64,000 bases of DNA. It comes from Onchidella celtica (Eukaryota; Mollusca; Gastropoda; Systellommatophora; Onchidiidae). Every line of letters begins with the position of its first letter. Within the stretch, counting starts at the first letter, position 1. Shown piece after piece: positions 46,874 through 60,400 of this stretch. Where the stretch lies: NCBI GenBank assembly GCA_963931925.1, contig OZ007572.1, forward strand, positions 24,358,034 through 24,422,033, given 5' to 3'. The notes under the pieces are model-generated. The model ran no database searches, was not told the origin of the DNA, and saw nothing but the letters and a program-made list of their open reading frames with translations. The position numbers were made by a program, and so were the translations under genes.

Positions 46874-48377
46874 GAGGGAAACAGCAGGAGAAAGAGGGGG
46901 TGGGGGTATTATCAACAATAAAAAATTCACAAGCGCCTGATAGATTTAGAGTGTTTATTGATTGTTTATTGAATGTTGTATATGTCAATCTCTTTGCCTA
47001 TTAAAATAAAGGGAATATTAATAATAGGCTGGCACACCAAGCAAAGTTATCATTAATTTTGCATGAGCAAATGGTAAAAATATAACATGATTAAAAACAA
47101 CAAATAACGCAGACTGAGACTCAAATAAAAAATGTAGTACTGCAAAAAGTGCCCTATGGGAAGTGCGTGGTGCTGAAAGCAGATGTATAGAATTACCCTA
47201 AAGACAACTTGCACAAGACATTATGTAAGGGATATAACCCAATGAATATTTTTACCAAAAAAATACGGCTTCAAATATTGCAAATGAGAAGCTATTTTGA
47301 TTGATTATACACATGCAGCAGAGATCTAAAATGCACAATTTCAATTTGACTGTATGTGTTTGCCTGATTTCTTGACGCAGACAGATACAAATCCGAATTT
47401 GCAACTAAAAATATCATAATTAAGCTTCATTTTATGGCATTTAATACAGAACAAAATGGGACACGTGTTAATTTCAGATATTACAAACCTCTTAAAATAT
47501 TGATGTTTGTATTTCTAGTCTTTTAATTGTTGAGCATTCAGACTAGCACTGTCTTGTACAATAATTTGATATAAGATTTTTGAGATATAAAACTTGAATG
47601 ACAAAACCGATGAAGCAATTTTTTGAAACAATCCTAAAAGCAGTGGTCAAATTTGTTTTGGCGTTAGCAGATGATGAATGGAAATGATGACGTTGAGGTG
47701 TTTTATGTGTAACTTTAAAAAAAGCTGTAGATTTTGTTACTTTGTAACATGTATAACAATATGTAAACTTAATAGTGAAAAGTGAAAAGTCTTGTTTAAT
47801 AATGACACCAACACACGAACACAGTTCGCGTCACAGATACTCACAACTCTGATTATCTGACACTTCTCACGTGAGTAAAATTCTGCTTTGAAAGCAAAAC
47901 ACAACAACAAAAAGCAAATGGCAGCATGAGACTTCTGTATATGATCAGGCATGATGGTCAGCATCACAAATTGATCATCTCCAAACAAGATGTATCTGCA
48001 AAATGCATGGAAATTGACAATATTATGTTATAATAATGCTGCTACTGCACTTGCATTTTCTTCTGCTGTTGGTGGTAAACAAGAAATTTTCCAGCTGTGA
48101 TAAGTAGACAGATACTAATCGAGTAAAATTTCATTTTGAGGAGGCACTCAGGTCTCTGTAGCGACATCATAGTTGTATCCAAATTGATCCTCTATGTATG
48201 GTGTTAGTACTGACAAAATGAATGAAGGTACCAGCAGGGAATCAGATGTGGATGGTTCTCATTTTGTGTAAAACTGAGCTTGTTCCTACATCCAGAACCA
48301 TATTTTACTCATGGTCTCCATATACATACGAGATCAAATTTGATGTAGTACAAGCAATTCAGATAGTCACAAGCAAG
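46349..48377. other. Intergenic / probable 3' UTR of the gelsolin-like gene
   Basis: Contains (GA)n at about 46629-46646 and 46840-46864. Immediately downstream (minus sense) of the stop codon at 48378 is probable 3' UTR; a minus-strand ATTAAA at 47795-47800 could be its polyadenylation signal. No other gene seen. Confidence 0.5.
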
Positions 48378-48473
48378 TTACGCAGCAAGGGCAGCCAGGA
48401 ATGCCTTCCCAGTCCTTTCCTCTTTGACGCAGCTGACAGGCACCAATGGGTGATCAGACTTCTTCAAGTATTC
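48378..48473 (-). CDS. Gelsolin-like exon 13 (C-terminus and stop)
   Basis: 96 bases; residues ~331-361, [19 protein letters not shown] to AALAA, then TAA (48378-48380). The end agrees with three-repeat gelsolins, so a six-repeat gelsolin or villin is unlikely. Confidence 0.93.
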   Translation of the reverse strand, partial: EYLKKSDHPLVPVSCVKEERTGKAFLAALAA

Positions 48474-51400
48474 CTGCACAAAAAACAGAAACCATTCATA
48501 TATTTTGCCTCATACTTTATTACTATTGTAACTCTTACAATAATATAATTTTATGAATAAATGATACATATAATATCAGCGGGTATTCTCCACATTGTTG
48601 TATGTGCTTTTTTGTCTTTTCGAGAAAATGAGGATCAGAACTTTGAAGAGTTGTGTAAAATCAGAGGACAACATTACGTCACAAACACATACCTCAAAAA
48701 TTTTTGAACTGATTAAAATGACACTTACACATAATGAAATTAGGAGGCAAAAACCTCAAAATCTGCAAAATGTCGCACACAACAATATGGCAAATATCTC
48801 GCAATATATATATATAGGTCGACAACCTCATTTCACGAATTGGCTTTTTCTATACTTTTGCTAAGGAAACATTGGCTTGTCAATTGACTCTCCCTTAAAA
48901 TAACATTATACCACACACATATAGATATATATACATACAAGTGTACATACAAGCACTTTGCCCAAAATTATGTACTATAGCTGTCTTTTCCAAAAACAGC
49001 ATTTGTGGAGCCTTTTGAATGAAGCACGTGGATAAATGTACATTTTTAACATTTTTACAAAGATCAGATTTTCCATGGTCTATGAGAGATGCAGATTCGT
49101 ATTCTCCCACTAATTTGTCAGTATTTCTGCCGTAACTATCCAGTCAGATGGAATATGAGGAGCCATTCATCCCAAAAATGAAATCACTTGTTTCCAATTC
49201 ACATTCAACAAAGTAACATCATCTTTTGCAGTCAAACTAAACCGCATAGAAAAATGCCTCAAAAGATACTCACATGGGCATATGACAAGGCATTTTTCTT
49301 TTCATTGGCTGATGTTTTACTGCCAATCCAGACAAAAACTTCTGATTTTGTATCATAGATGAACACGTCCTGCGAAAGAAAGGAGATAATCACTATTATC
49401 CCACCTTTTCCAAATGTTAACCCTTACTTATTGACGAGTAAAATTCATCTTACAATGGTCACACTCTAGGGAGTTTTTTATTTTCATCAGGTCAATGGAT
49501 TACTTAATTTCTATCTCATAATTTGATCTCAGCTTTTTCAGCTTTATGTCTGAAATGTCATTCTCCACTATGAAATTTGCAATACAATACCAGACAATAG
49601 GTTCTGACAGTGATATTCAAAGAAATACCACAGAAAAATGTATCTGTCCAACCATTTCAAGTACTAGAATGTCTTATCTCATAATACTGAGGGGAGCTTA
49701 AGATGTGGAAATATTATAATCAACAGTGGCTTATAGGTTAAAAATCCCAGGATTCAGTAGCATCTCCCTTTTGTTACAGCGAGTACAGCCCTTTTCAGGG
49801 CATAACAGACCTATTGAGGGTTATAGGAGTATGCCAGGAGAGGAAGGAATCCAGAAGGAGGAAACAAGGAAAACAACACTCAATTACATGAAATCAGACT
49901 GAGGAAATGAAATGATATAGCTCACGGCCAAAATCCTTTTAAATTAAAGAACACATTACTATAAACAGTGTGAAAATTTTGTTCCCTGGATTATCTTTTA
50001 TTGAGGCGTGGTCTTATGAACTTCAAGCATTTATTTTGTGCTTTCGTCACTACTCAGTCTCTACACATCTGTGTATCTATTTAACTATCTTTTATTGTCT
50101 CGTATGAGCACAGCAATTTATGAAGACTCACCTGTGGATCAAAGTCTGACTTGCCAACAACTCCACTTTTTTCTAGGGTGAAGCTCATTTTTCCTGACGC
50201 ATCAGATAATCTGGGAAAAAGAAAAGGAAAAGACAATAAAACTATCGATAAAAATAATACATCACTGTCATAATAGGTTTCTGAAACTACCTCTCATCAT
50301 CTCACTATGCGCTATCTTTTATTCACCTCTCCCCTTTAGTGTAATGCCGAAACTGAGAAATATTATAAAAACCACAGAAAATCTGTGGGATCGTGGAAAG
50401 GCTTGAAGCAAAGTCAAATGTGGCAAAAAAAAGCTGTATGTAGCAAAGCCTTGCGTAAAAACAATACATATCTGTATTATTTTTCTTACACAAGGCTTTG
50501 CTACATACAACTTTTCATATTTTCACAAGGAATGAGAAGGAAAGCATATTTTGGGAAAAACAAAAATTTACTCAGAGACACACCTGTACAATTCCTTGGT
50601 CTTATCAGCTGCAGAGAAATCATGTTGCTCTTCTTTTCCTTCCGTCAAATAGCCCATGAACTCATCCTGAAATGATTACAATTTTAAGAAATTGAGTGAC
50701 CTAAATTAAGCATTAATAGCTCCAAACTTAAGGTTGTGATATTTGTCATATTTGTCAATCATTTGGGCAATTTCAAATGAAAAGAGAAAACTGCCGCCAT
50801 TCCCTAAAATTGTACAAATCAGTTTTGATCACTTTCTTCGAGTAGCAAAGAGCTGGTTTGTTTCAACACAACTGGTTTGCTTAAAAGGAATGTTTGAAAG
50901 TTTGCTGTTCGGGTTATTTTTTGGCTTAGGAGTCTATAACCATGATCATTCATTGCAGTTGAATACATGTATGTGTAAAAATCAGCCCTAGGGAATGGTG
51001 ATCAAATATCACATATTCGTATCCTAGAAAAATGACATCAAAACAAACAAATTGGGACCATCATAGATATAAGAATGCTTATAACTGTGGTAAAGACCAG
51101 AAAATTCACAAACACACAAATATCATTAAGTGTGAGAAAGTCATTCAATTTTGTTCGCAGTACGAATTTCACAGCCAATTACCTAATCAGTAAAACAAGA
51201 GCATATCATAAAGCATTTTTTTTCCATGTGACAAAGTACATACAGTACAGTAATGCCTTACAAGTAACATAAAAATTATGACCTCGTAATATGTTAACAT
51301 AAAACTTTTGTGCCCTTCATACTCTCATTCCATGACTAACAATAGCCAGGTAATCACTAATTGCAATAAATCACCTGTCAGGAATTTTCAACTATCTGTG

Positions 51401-54400
51401 GATGTCCATATGGAATATGAATAAAGCTTCATCTTCAGAGTTTGTCATAAAGTAAGTTGATTGCCAGTACATAGCTAATGCAATGAAAAACATGAACCTT
51501 CAGTGTACTCATTCTTTTTCCTGACTAAAATTAATTGTATTCCGCATTAATAGATTCAGTGCACTATTGAGAACAGCAAGAATTTATTTTTACAAAAAAT
51601 TAAATTTAAAAAATGAGCAAACAAGGGTTATGAAACTACTTTTTTTTAGTGCTATCTTTCTTTCAGTATAGAAACCCACGGAAAAACTAATGGAACAGAA
51701 AACAAAAAAGATTAAACATTAGTATTTTTAAAAAAATACAGCACTTAGACTTACATCATCTGAACCTTCATCAAGGACCTCAGCCTTTGGTTTTCCACCG
51801 CGTTCCTGCACCATACCTTGCATGTATTTCTGTGCCTGTTGATGAAATCAGAGCATTGGGTTTGAAGGAATTGAAGAACAAACCATACATTATGATTACC
51901 AAAATTTACTTAGCTTCTGAATGGTTCATTGCATCATTTCTCACACAGTTAACATATAAGCTACAGCTCCATTGATATTGCCATGCTCAGTCTTAGTCTC
52001 TTGGTCTGCCAATCTGCATTCACTCAGTTATCTCCCATATTAAAGTGTGGCACAATGTGCCTAACCATGGCTGTAATTATCATCTGTTAACATGACAAAT
52101 TTTGTTGTAGCTGAGACATATTACATTTTGTACAACTGCAGAGATTTTAATTTGGCACCAAAAGAAGTGAAATCAAGTCCATGGAGGGAGAAAAGCTCAC
52201 AAGAACCAACACTGCCAGCTCTCTGTATTGTTAAATACAGTAATTCAAGACATAAAAGGACTGTTTCGAATTTCTTGGCCCTGCTTAAGTTTAAATAAAC
52301 CTGACAGAAACCTGTACTGCCTTCGAAAATATGTGGAAACTTCCGTAAATGATAAATTGTCACCACTAGATTTTTATGTGAAAGGGTAAAAGTTTGTCAT
52401 GGCCAAGCACAGTTTTCCTGAGGCAATACTCTATGTTGGTATCAAAAGTCCACTAATTGGAGTTCCAGTCATCTGTGTGAATCAGGAGGGTCATTATATT
52501 AAATCAGATTTAAAATATACATAATCACACCGGAATTTTACTTTCCAATACCCACTTGTAAAACCATAACTGTAAATGATATGTATGTATATAATTACAC
52601 TATACCTTGAATCTCTCATCCTTGTTACTTCCTGAGCCATTCCATTGCAATAGTTGCAAACCAAGGTCAAGGATGTAAACATCTGTTTTGTCAAGTGCTT
52701 CTTTATTCCGTGGTACCTAACAACAGAAATGGGCTTTGTCAAATGTATGCTGATAAAGGCGATGAAATAATACAAAAACTGCAACCAATATCTAAAATGA
52801 TTCAGTGATTTCTGACTTCTTCAGATTAATTTGTTTTTATGAAATTAAATCAGACATACTGAAGAGAAAAATCTATTTTGAGAATTTGATTTGGACACTG
52901 AAAATGCACGCTGAAATATGCTGTGAAAATAGCAAGTCTAACATCATCCTTCTGGGAAGAGAAAGTACAGGAAGATAACACTGTTCACTGGATGTTTACA
53001 TCAGCCCAATTTATCTGATTCACTCCTATAAGCCACTCTCAGTGGTTCATATGAAATATCACTCAATTCAAATGGTACATGCAAATTAAACACGCACAAA
53101 ATGTTTGGTATTAAATTTCCAATAATTTGGTATTTTTCTGCATCTCACAATATTTTCTCACAGCCTTAGCACTGATCCTTGACTTTCAGAATATGTATTG
53201 TGAGAGCTGTGGTCATCTTAAGAAACCACTAGGAGTGAGCCGTTATCACCACTTCCCACTAACCTCCTTCACTTTGACACCGTATCTGTCTCCATGGAAA
53301 TGTAGCAATCTGGGTTTGTACTCTGTGGGTTTGACTTGTCTGAATCCACTGTCAGCTCCACCTCGCAACAATCTGAAAATAATTTATTTATCACATACTG
53401 AAAATGTGCTCACTGCTTTGTTTTAACATTTTTGTGTTCACACATTCATCCATTCATTGATCCAATCTTGCAGTTTTTCTGTCCTCCCCCACCCCTCTTC
53501 TTTCTGTTCCACAACTTCTCCATATAAAACAATAAATGTTTTAAGCTGATGACTTTAGGCTAATATTATTATCTTTATCTCATTTTCAGTATCTCTCACT
53601 TTATTGAAAGGATCTCTTGCTAGACTTCACAGTGGACCACTAACTATATAGTCATCAAAATGTTCTTATGTCAATTCATATCCCCCTTCTCCTTCCATCA
53701 CTCCATCCAACTCTGATCTTCATCAGGATAAACCTATGGCCTCGCATATCAGGTTTATATTTCCTTCATTAAACTTTACCCAGTGGAACAGTTTTTTTGA
53801 AAACCATAACATTTAAGTAATAGAAATTCAGATGACTAGATACTCACTCGATAGTCTTGAAATATGATCTGAACAGTTCAGATTCAAAACCTTGAACTTC
53901 TCTATGCTGAATGGGGACATCATCCAACAGGGTATCAAGTTCCACTGTTTTGTATGCAGCTGTGCCATACTCATCCTGTTGCATGAAGTTATGAAAAAAA
54001 TTAACAAATTTAATACTAAAATCTTCTCACTTTACATTTCCCATATAACTTGAATATCTACCCACAGAGTTTCAGTACAGCAAAGTCAGCATGTTGCATC
54101 TTCAATCTTTTTCACTCCTCAAGTTGAGAGTCAGTGTAAAAAATAAAGAAATTACAGCTAGAACTTAGACTCCTTGAATAAAAAATAAATGGGACTGATA
54201 ATAATAGTTCGTCCATCAGGTATGATGATGACCTTAACAACACCAGAGGAATAAAGAACAGAAATTGTTGAGAATTTCAACACATGGACAATAAAGAAAA
54301 CTAAAGGACACAGAGGACAGAATGGAAAGACTGTTCTTTGGGGGGACTGATAATTGCATGTTAATGCACCATTTAAAATATGCAGAGGCTTTTAAATGGA

Positions 54401-57400
54401 CATAGTCCATAATTGAACACAGACTAATAACCAAATATTAGTATTAGTGATAGATTGAGTATTTTAGACATATGGTTGCTTACGTAGATTGCCATACAGT
54501 TGTATACCATTCTCTGCTTTGGTATGAATGGGAAATGGAGATGATTTTCCTGGACATACTATGACCCATCCTACAGCCTTATAATATCAAATTTCTAGTC
54601 TTTTTTTTTTTTCCAACAACTGAATAAACAATGATTTCAGCACATAAAGATGTGATATTGATTCCTGAATAAAGTTTTAGATTACTGAACTACAATGTCT
54701 ATATTGTTGTGCAAAACACTTAAATTTTATAAGATGGGTATACCTGTACAGAACACTTATAAGATGGGTAAATACAACTTACAGTTGTTTTAATGACATA
54801 CCTGTGTACTGTGTTTTCCAATCCAGAAATGAACATCATATAGTAATGCATCATTTTCTTTGTACGTCTGACAGAAACAAAATTGGAAATTAAATAAAAA
54901 TTAGCATTTCAAGCGGAAGCAAATGCTCTTACCTGTTACATACACTCGAGCCAAAAAGTTAAGCAACCCTGGGTTATGCTCAGAACTGACAACTTTATTT
55001 TTCAATTAATTCAAACACATTCATTGGAATCAATTTATTGTTATGTAAGTCTGAAATCCCATTCAATTTCATTTTACCCACCCCAAAAATGGGGCTTAAT
55101 GACTTAAACCAAATTTTCTTTTATACAAAAACAAAAAAGTCAATAATTGAATGGCAAGAGTTCACAAATCTTGTTAGTGAAGGTTGCTTAACTTTTTGGC
55201 TCGAGTGTATATATATGAATATTTTAGCATGATATTTATGCTTTTGATGAAACTGAGGAGTTCTCAGATTCACAATCATTTAAGAGTACCTACAACACAG
55301 AACAGACACCTGTCAAACTCTTCATACAGTAATTTCTGTATCGATTTGAAATGCTATATTTGATTACTAAGCTTGTCATGCAGCACTCTAATGTCATAAG
55401 AGAATTCCTCACTAGATCATTGCGAGATAGTTTTGTTGTCTTCAGTGAAACCTGCACTGAATAATCTTTCATACATTATCCTAAAAATGCACTAAGTGCA
55501 TACAGTAAGAGGCTGTGCATGTTTTCAACACACTATATAATATACAGGTCTGTACAAAAGTAAAGAAAAAAACAACTTAGGAGACGAGTTATACACACCA
55601 TAATACACTTCAATTCTTACAGAGCTCTACTAAATACAACTCACATTAAGGACGATGTATGAATCACCATCATAAAATTTTCCGTAATCCTCCTTTGGCC
55701 AGTGAGTGACTTTGAATTTCTGAAAGTGACATGATAACATTGGTTATGTAACATTGGGTTGGTAAAGGTGCTGATAATAATAATTGTGAACCAAATAAAA
55801 ATAATAATATGAAGACAGCAGGGCACAGAAAAAATTCTGAAATATTTTGTTTTTCATAACTATTATTGTGATTACAGCTGCCTATTGCCACGCCATAGTA
55901 GATATTTGATTACTAGGATATGTAAAGACAAAAGTAAAAAACAGAGAGATAGGCTTCACCAGGATAGGCTTAATAATCATAGCACAGTAAAATCTCTGAT
56001 AATTTTCATTGATAATACATGTAAAATGACTTCTTCTTTTACAAATCCCGTCTATATTATTATCACCTAGAGCAAAACTACCTAAAGTACCCAATCTGAA
56101 AAACATTGGGCATTTTTACATAGCATGAGCTTATTGTAATTACACTGAATATTATCGATCTCCAAATTTATAACACAAAGTTTTGTCTCCTCTGTTTTAT
56201 CTTTTGTGCATTCACATGATATAATGTCAAAACTTCAATGTTTCTGCCCCCCAAAAAAAGAAAAAAAAAGTTGTGGTGGCCCCTTAAAAAAAGTGGGTAT
56301 TAATAATCAGTATATTTTATTATCAACAAGTGCATAATGGTTGTGAACACTTTTGCCCATTGTAATGTTTTATATATCCATAATAAGCATGTACACTGTC
56401 TGAAAGCCAAGAAGTTACAAGTTTTCCCTTCTGTTTCCTTGTCTACTATTACAGTTTTGCAGTGCTCACTTAGAATAAATTTATGTACTGATGATGGCAA
56501 TGGTCATAATGATAACAATAAGCATGGTGACATCAAAACTAAGTTTGTACTGACCACAATCCGCCAAATCTGAAGTCCAACTTTCTGTCCAGCATTTTTC
56601 CAGGCTGGTTCTGTCTGTGCTGAATCCTCTGAAAATTCACAGGACAAAACCAAAATCTTAATTTCATGCCCACCTTGAAATTGTCTCATTTATTTGGTTT
56701 TCATATTCAGTGGTGGATCTGCTATGAAATTAATGAAGCTAAAGCTTCAGGGCTCCTAATCCCGGAGGAGAGGCCCTGAAGAAACTTTCTTTAATGAGTG
56801 AATTTTGGACGTTGCTGATTGCCAAAAGGCCCCACAACAGTTTAAAATCCCCCAAAAATGTAGGTCCACCAAAGTTCATACCTTTGACCACAAGGCTGCA
56901 AGTAGTATTGTTTTTTATTTGCTTTTTCAGGTAATTCAATAAGTGCAAATTTTAATGTCTACCATGGCCCTGATATATGTCAATGTCAAGGACCAAACAG
57001 GAGTGAAGCCCTGAACAATTATGAAGTGTCTAATATACACTGTAGTCTTTACAAGACAGCACAAATAAACACAGGCACACAGGTGGAATTGTTAGGGAAC
57101 AAATTTACTGTTGTGCTAAAGTAACAGGCTGCTGGATAAGTTCATGTTTTTCATGCAGTCTATCTACCCCCCCCCCCCCCAAAAAACAGTAACAACAACA
57201 GCAAAGCAACAATAACAACAATAATACAATCATACATACACAAACACTGGTTGTCCACCTTTCTTTCCTTTAACCCTGAGGTTCAAACTCTCAAGTGTCA
57301 CTCACATAATTATGTGCATACAATACGGTAGCAATCCAACACATTGACATGCATCTTTATTCTGCAGAGTTTTAGCACAGAGCACAATGTGGCAAAACAA

Positions 57401-60400
57401 CTTACTTTTCACTTGTCTTTCCAGGTCTGAGCCAAAGAGAGCCAGGTTCGAGTCCTTCCAATCATACTCTTTCTGTTTGATAAGGCCTGAAAGAAAAAGC
57501 AAGTCATTAGATTCACTGGCTTTATTATTAGTTTATAGTGGGCATGCCAGTAAAACTTTTATACCCGGTAGGTAATATACCCATTTTTGGCCCGGTGTAG
57601 CAGGCCAGATTATACCCCCGCCAGACTATTTACTTTGGGCTTGGGCCGGACTATACCCCCCCAGTCCAGATTATACCCCCTACTTTTTTTTAAAAACAAG
57701 TCAAGACCGCAGTTTATTTCAACTTTAATTTGAATTGTCCATTATCACTGTCATCAGATATCATATTGAAGCATACATTTTTGACTCTTGTAAATTATGA
57801 TACATTTTAAAAGGAAATAAACATGCTTAAAAAGCATTGATATACAAAAGGATTGAAAATCCATTGAAACTGATATGATTAAACTTTAACACTAATTTTA
57901 CTTGTGTCCGTTGGTATTATTATTGTTTTGGTTTTTTTATAATTAGTTGTCCATGAGTTAAACATGTATTGTAATTTTTTTGTTTGGCACCACTAACATA
58001 TACTTAGTGGCAAGGTATGAACTAATTATAAGATTCATAAGTGTAAAGTTATCTGAATCTTATTTTAATTTTTGAAAATCAGAAATGTGCTTGATATGTC
58101 GGAACAATTAGATCTACATACAAAGTTACACTGATGCAAGGAGAAAGGCCAGGAAAGAATACATAGAGAAAAAAACAACAACAACATTTTAACAACTGAA
58201 CTGGCAGATGGTGCAATTCCATCATCCAGCAGACATTAAATGCTTCACACAAAACTAAATACATACTAAAATTGTTTCACATAATGAATTTAACCTGTCC
58301 AGATCCACTTGAAACGTTACAGAAAGCTAACCAATAATATACAATAATAACAATAAGAACACCAAATCATCTATTTACTCTTGAAAATAAAGAGAATATA
58401 ATAAATATCAGAATCACCATCATCTTTTAATAATACAAAGATAAGAGGGAATATAAAAATGACCTACACATCATTCTAGAATCTATAAGCAGCAATAATA
58501 TATGTGTGTATATACCAAGTACATGTAAAAAAAAAATGTGTTAAATCTTTTCAACTATTCAAGTAGAACTGGACTGAAAGCTTTAGCAAAGTAGCTTTGA
58601 TAGTCATGTAAAATGACAGATTAAATCCACTGAGACAACAGTGCATTGCAGAAAGTAATTACAGTATGTTATGGCAAAAATTCGATGGATCATATTGCAT
58701 GAACATGTCTTGTTAGTAAATTCTTTGATAGCGTATTTGTAGAAATGTATACATTTTATGTAGCTCATGGTTTAAGGCACTGGATTAGTTTCACTCACGT
58801 TCGTTGGCATGTTGTAGTTGTTTTTGTAGTTGGTTGCCATTGAGTAAAATTTGCACGGTACTGTTTGTTTGGCACTGACGTATACTTAGTCCCAATGGAT
58901 GAAATAATTAACCGACTCATAAAAATGAAGTCATTTTAAATATTTTTTTGTGTACAAATACACAGTTGTTAAATCCCTTGGCAAGGGACATGTTAAGCTT
59001 TAGGAAGATAAAGACGGACAAGGTTTTTTTTTTTTATTATTATTATTTCACTCGCGAGTGACATACCCTTATTCACTATAATACATAGGTTCAATCTTTC
59101 AAAAGCCTTGCAAACTAATCCAGTGTCTTAAACCGTAATGTACATGAAATGTATATCTTTCTACAAATAACCTATCAAAGAATGATACTCACTAACAAGA
59201 AATACTGTTAATGTAACATGATCCATTGAATTTTGCCTCAACATGCTATAGATCTAATTACTTTTTACAATGCACTACTTTTGTATCAGTGGACTTACTC
59301 TGTCGGCCTACACAACTGTCAAGGCTATTTCACTAAAGCTTTCTGTCAAGTTTTACTTGAATATTTGAAAAGATTTAACACTTTTTTATATATAGTTGAT
59401 ACGCATACATTGCTGCTTATAAATTCTAGAATGATTTGTAGGCATACACTGCCATTTTTACACTCCCTCTCATATCTTTGCAATTTCCAAGATGATGATG
59501 ATGATTCTGATATTGATATTTCTCTATATTTTCAAGAGTAAATAACATGATTTCGTGTTCTTATTGTTATCATTATTACAGGTTAGCATTCTGTAACGTT
59601 TCAAGTGGATCTGGACAGGTGGAGTTCATCAGTCGCAAACATTTAGTGCCTATTTAGTTTTATGTCTGCTGGATGATGGAATTGCACTATCTGTCAGTTG
59701 GATTATCATTATGTTTTTTTTTTTTTTTTCTGTGTGTTCTTTTCTGGCCTTTTCTCTCTACATCACTGTAACAAAAAACACAATGCATGTTTTACTCATG
59801 GCCAACCATCAAAATAATAATAATAATAATAATAATAATATCATCAACACACACAAGTGAAATTAATGCTGAAGTCTAATCATGTCAGTTTGAATGGATA
59901 CTAAACTCTTTTGTATATCAATGCATTTTAATGCATGTTTGTTCCTTCTAAAATGTATCATGATTTACAGGAGTCGAAAATGTATGTATGTACACCAAAG
60001 TAAACTAAGGCTGAAATGAAATAAACTGTTATTATTATTTTCTCTAAATTGCATTATGACTTGTTGGTGTCAAGAATGTGTTCATGTATGTATTAATATG
60101 ATATCTGTTGACAGTGATGAAGAACAGGCTGAAATAAACTGTGGTCTTGACTTGTTTTTAAAGAAAAAGCAGGGGGTATAATCTGGACTGGGGGGGTATA
60201 GTCTGGCCTAGCCCAAAGTAACCCCGGGGTATAAACTGGCCTAGCCCAGAATATACCCCGGGGTATATTCTGGGCTAGGCCAGTTTAACCCCGGGTATAT
60301 TCTGGGCGGGGGGTATATTTTGGCCTGTTACACCGGCACTATACTAAACATAATTATCTAAATATTCGGAAAAAGACAGTAAACAGTGATTTTTGGCTGC

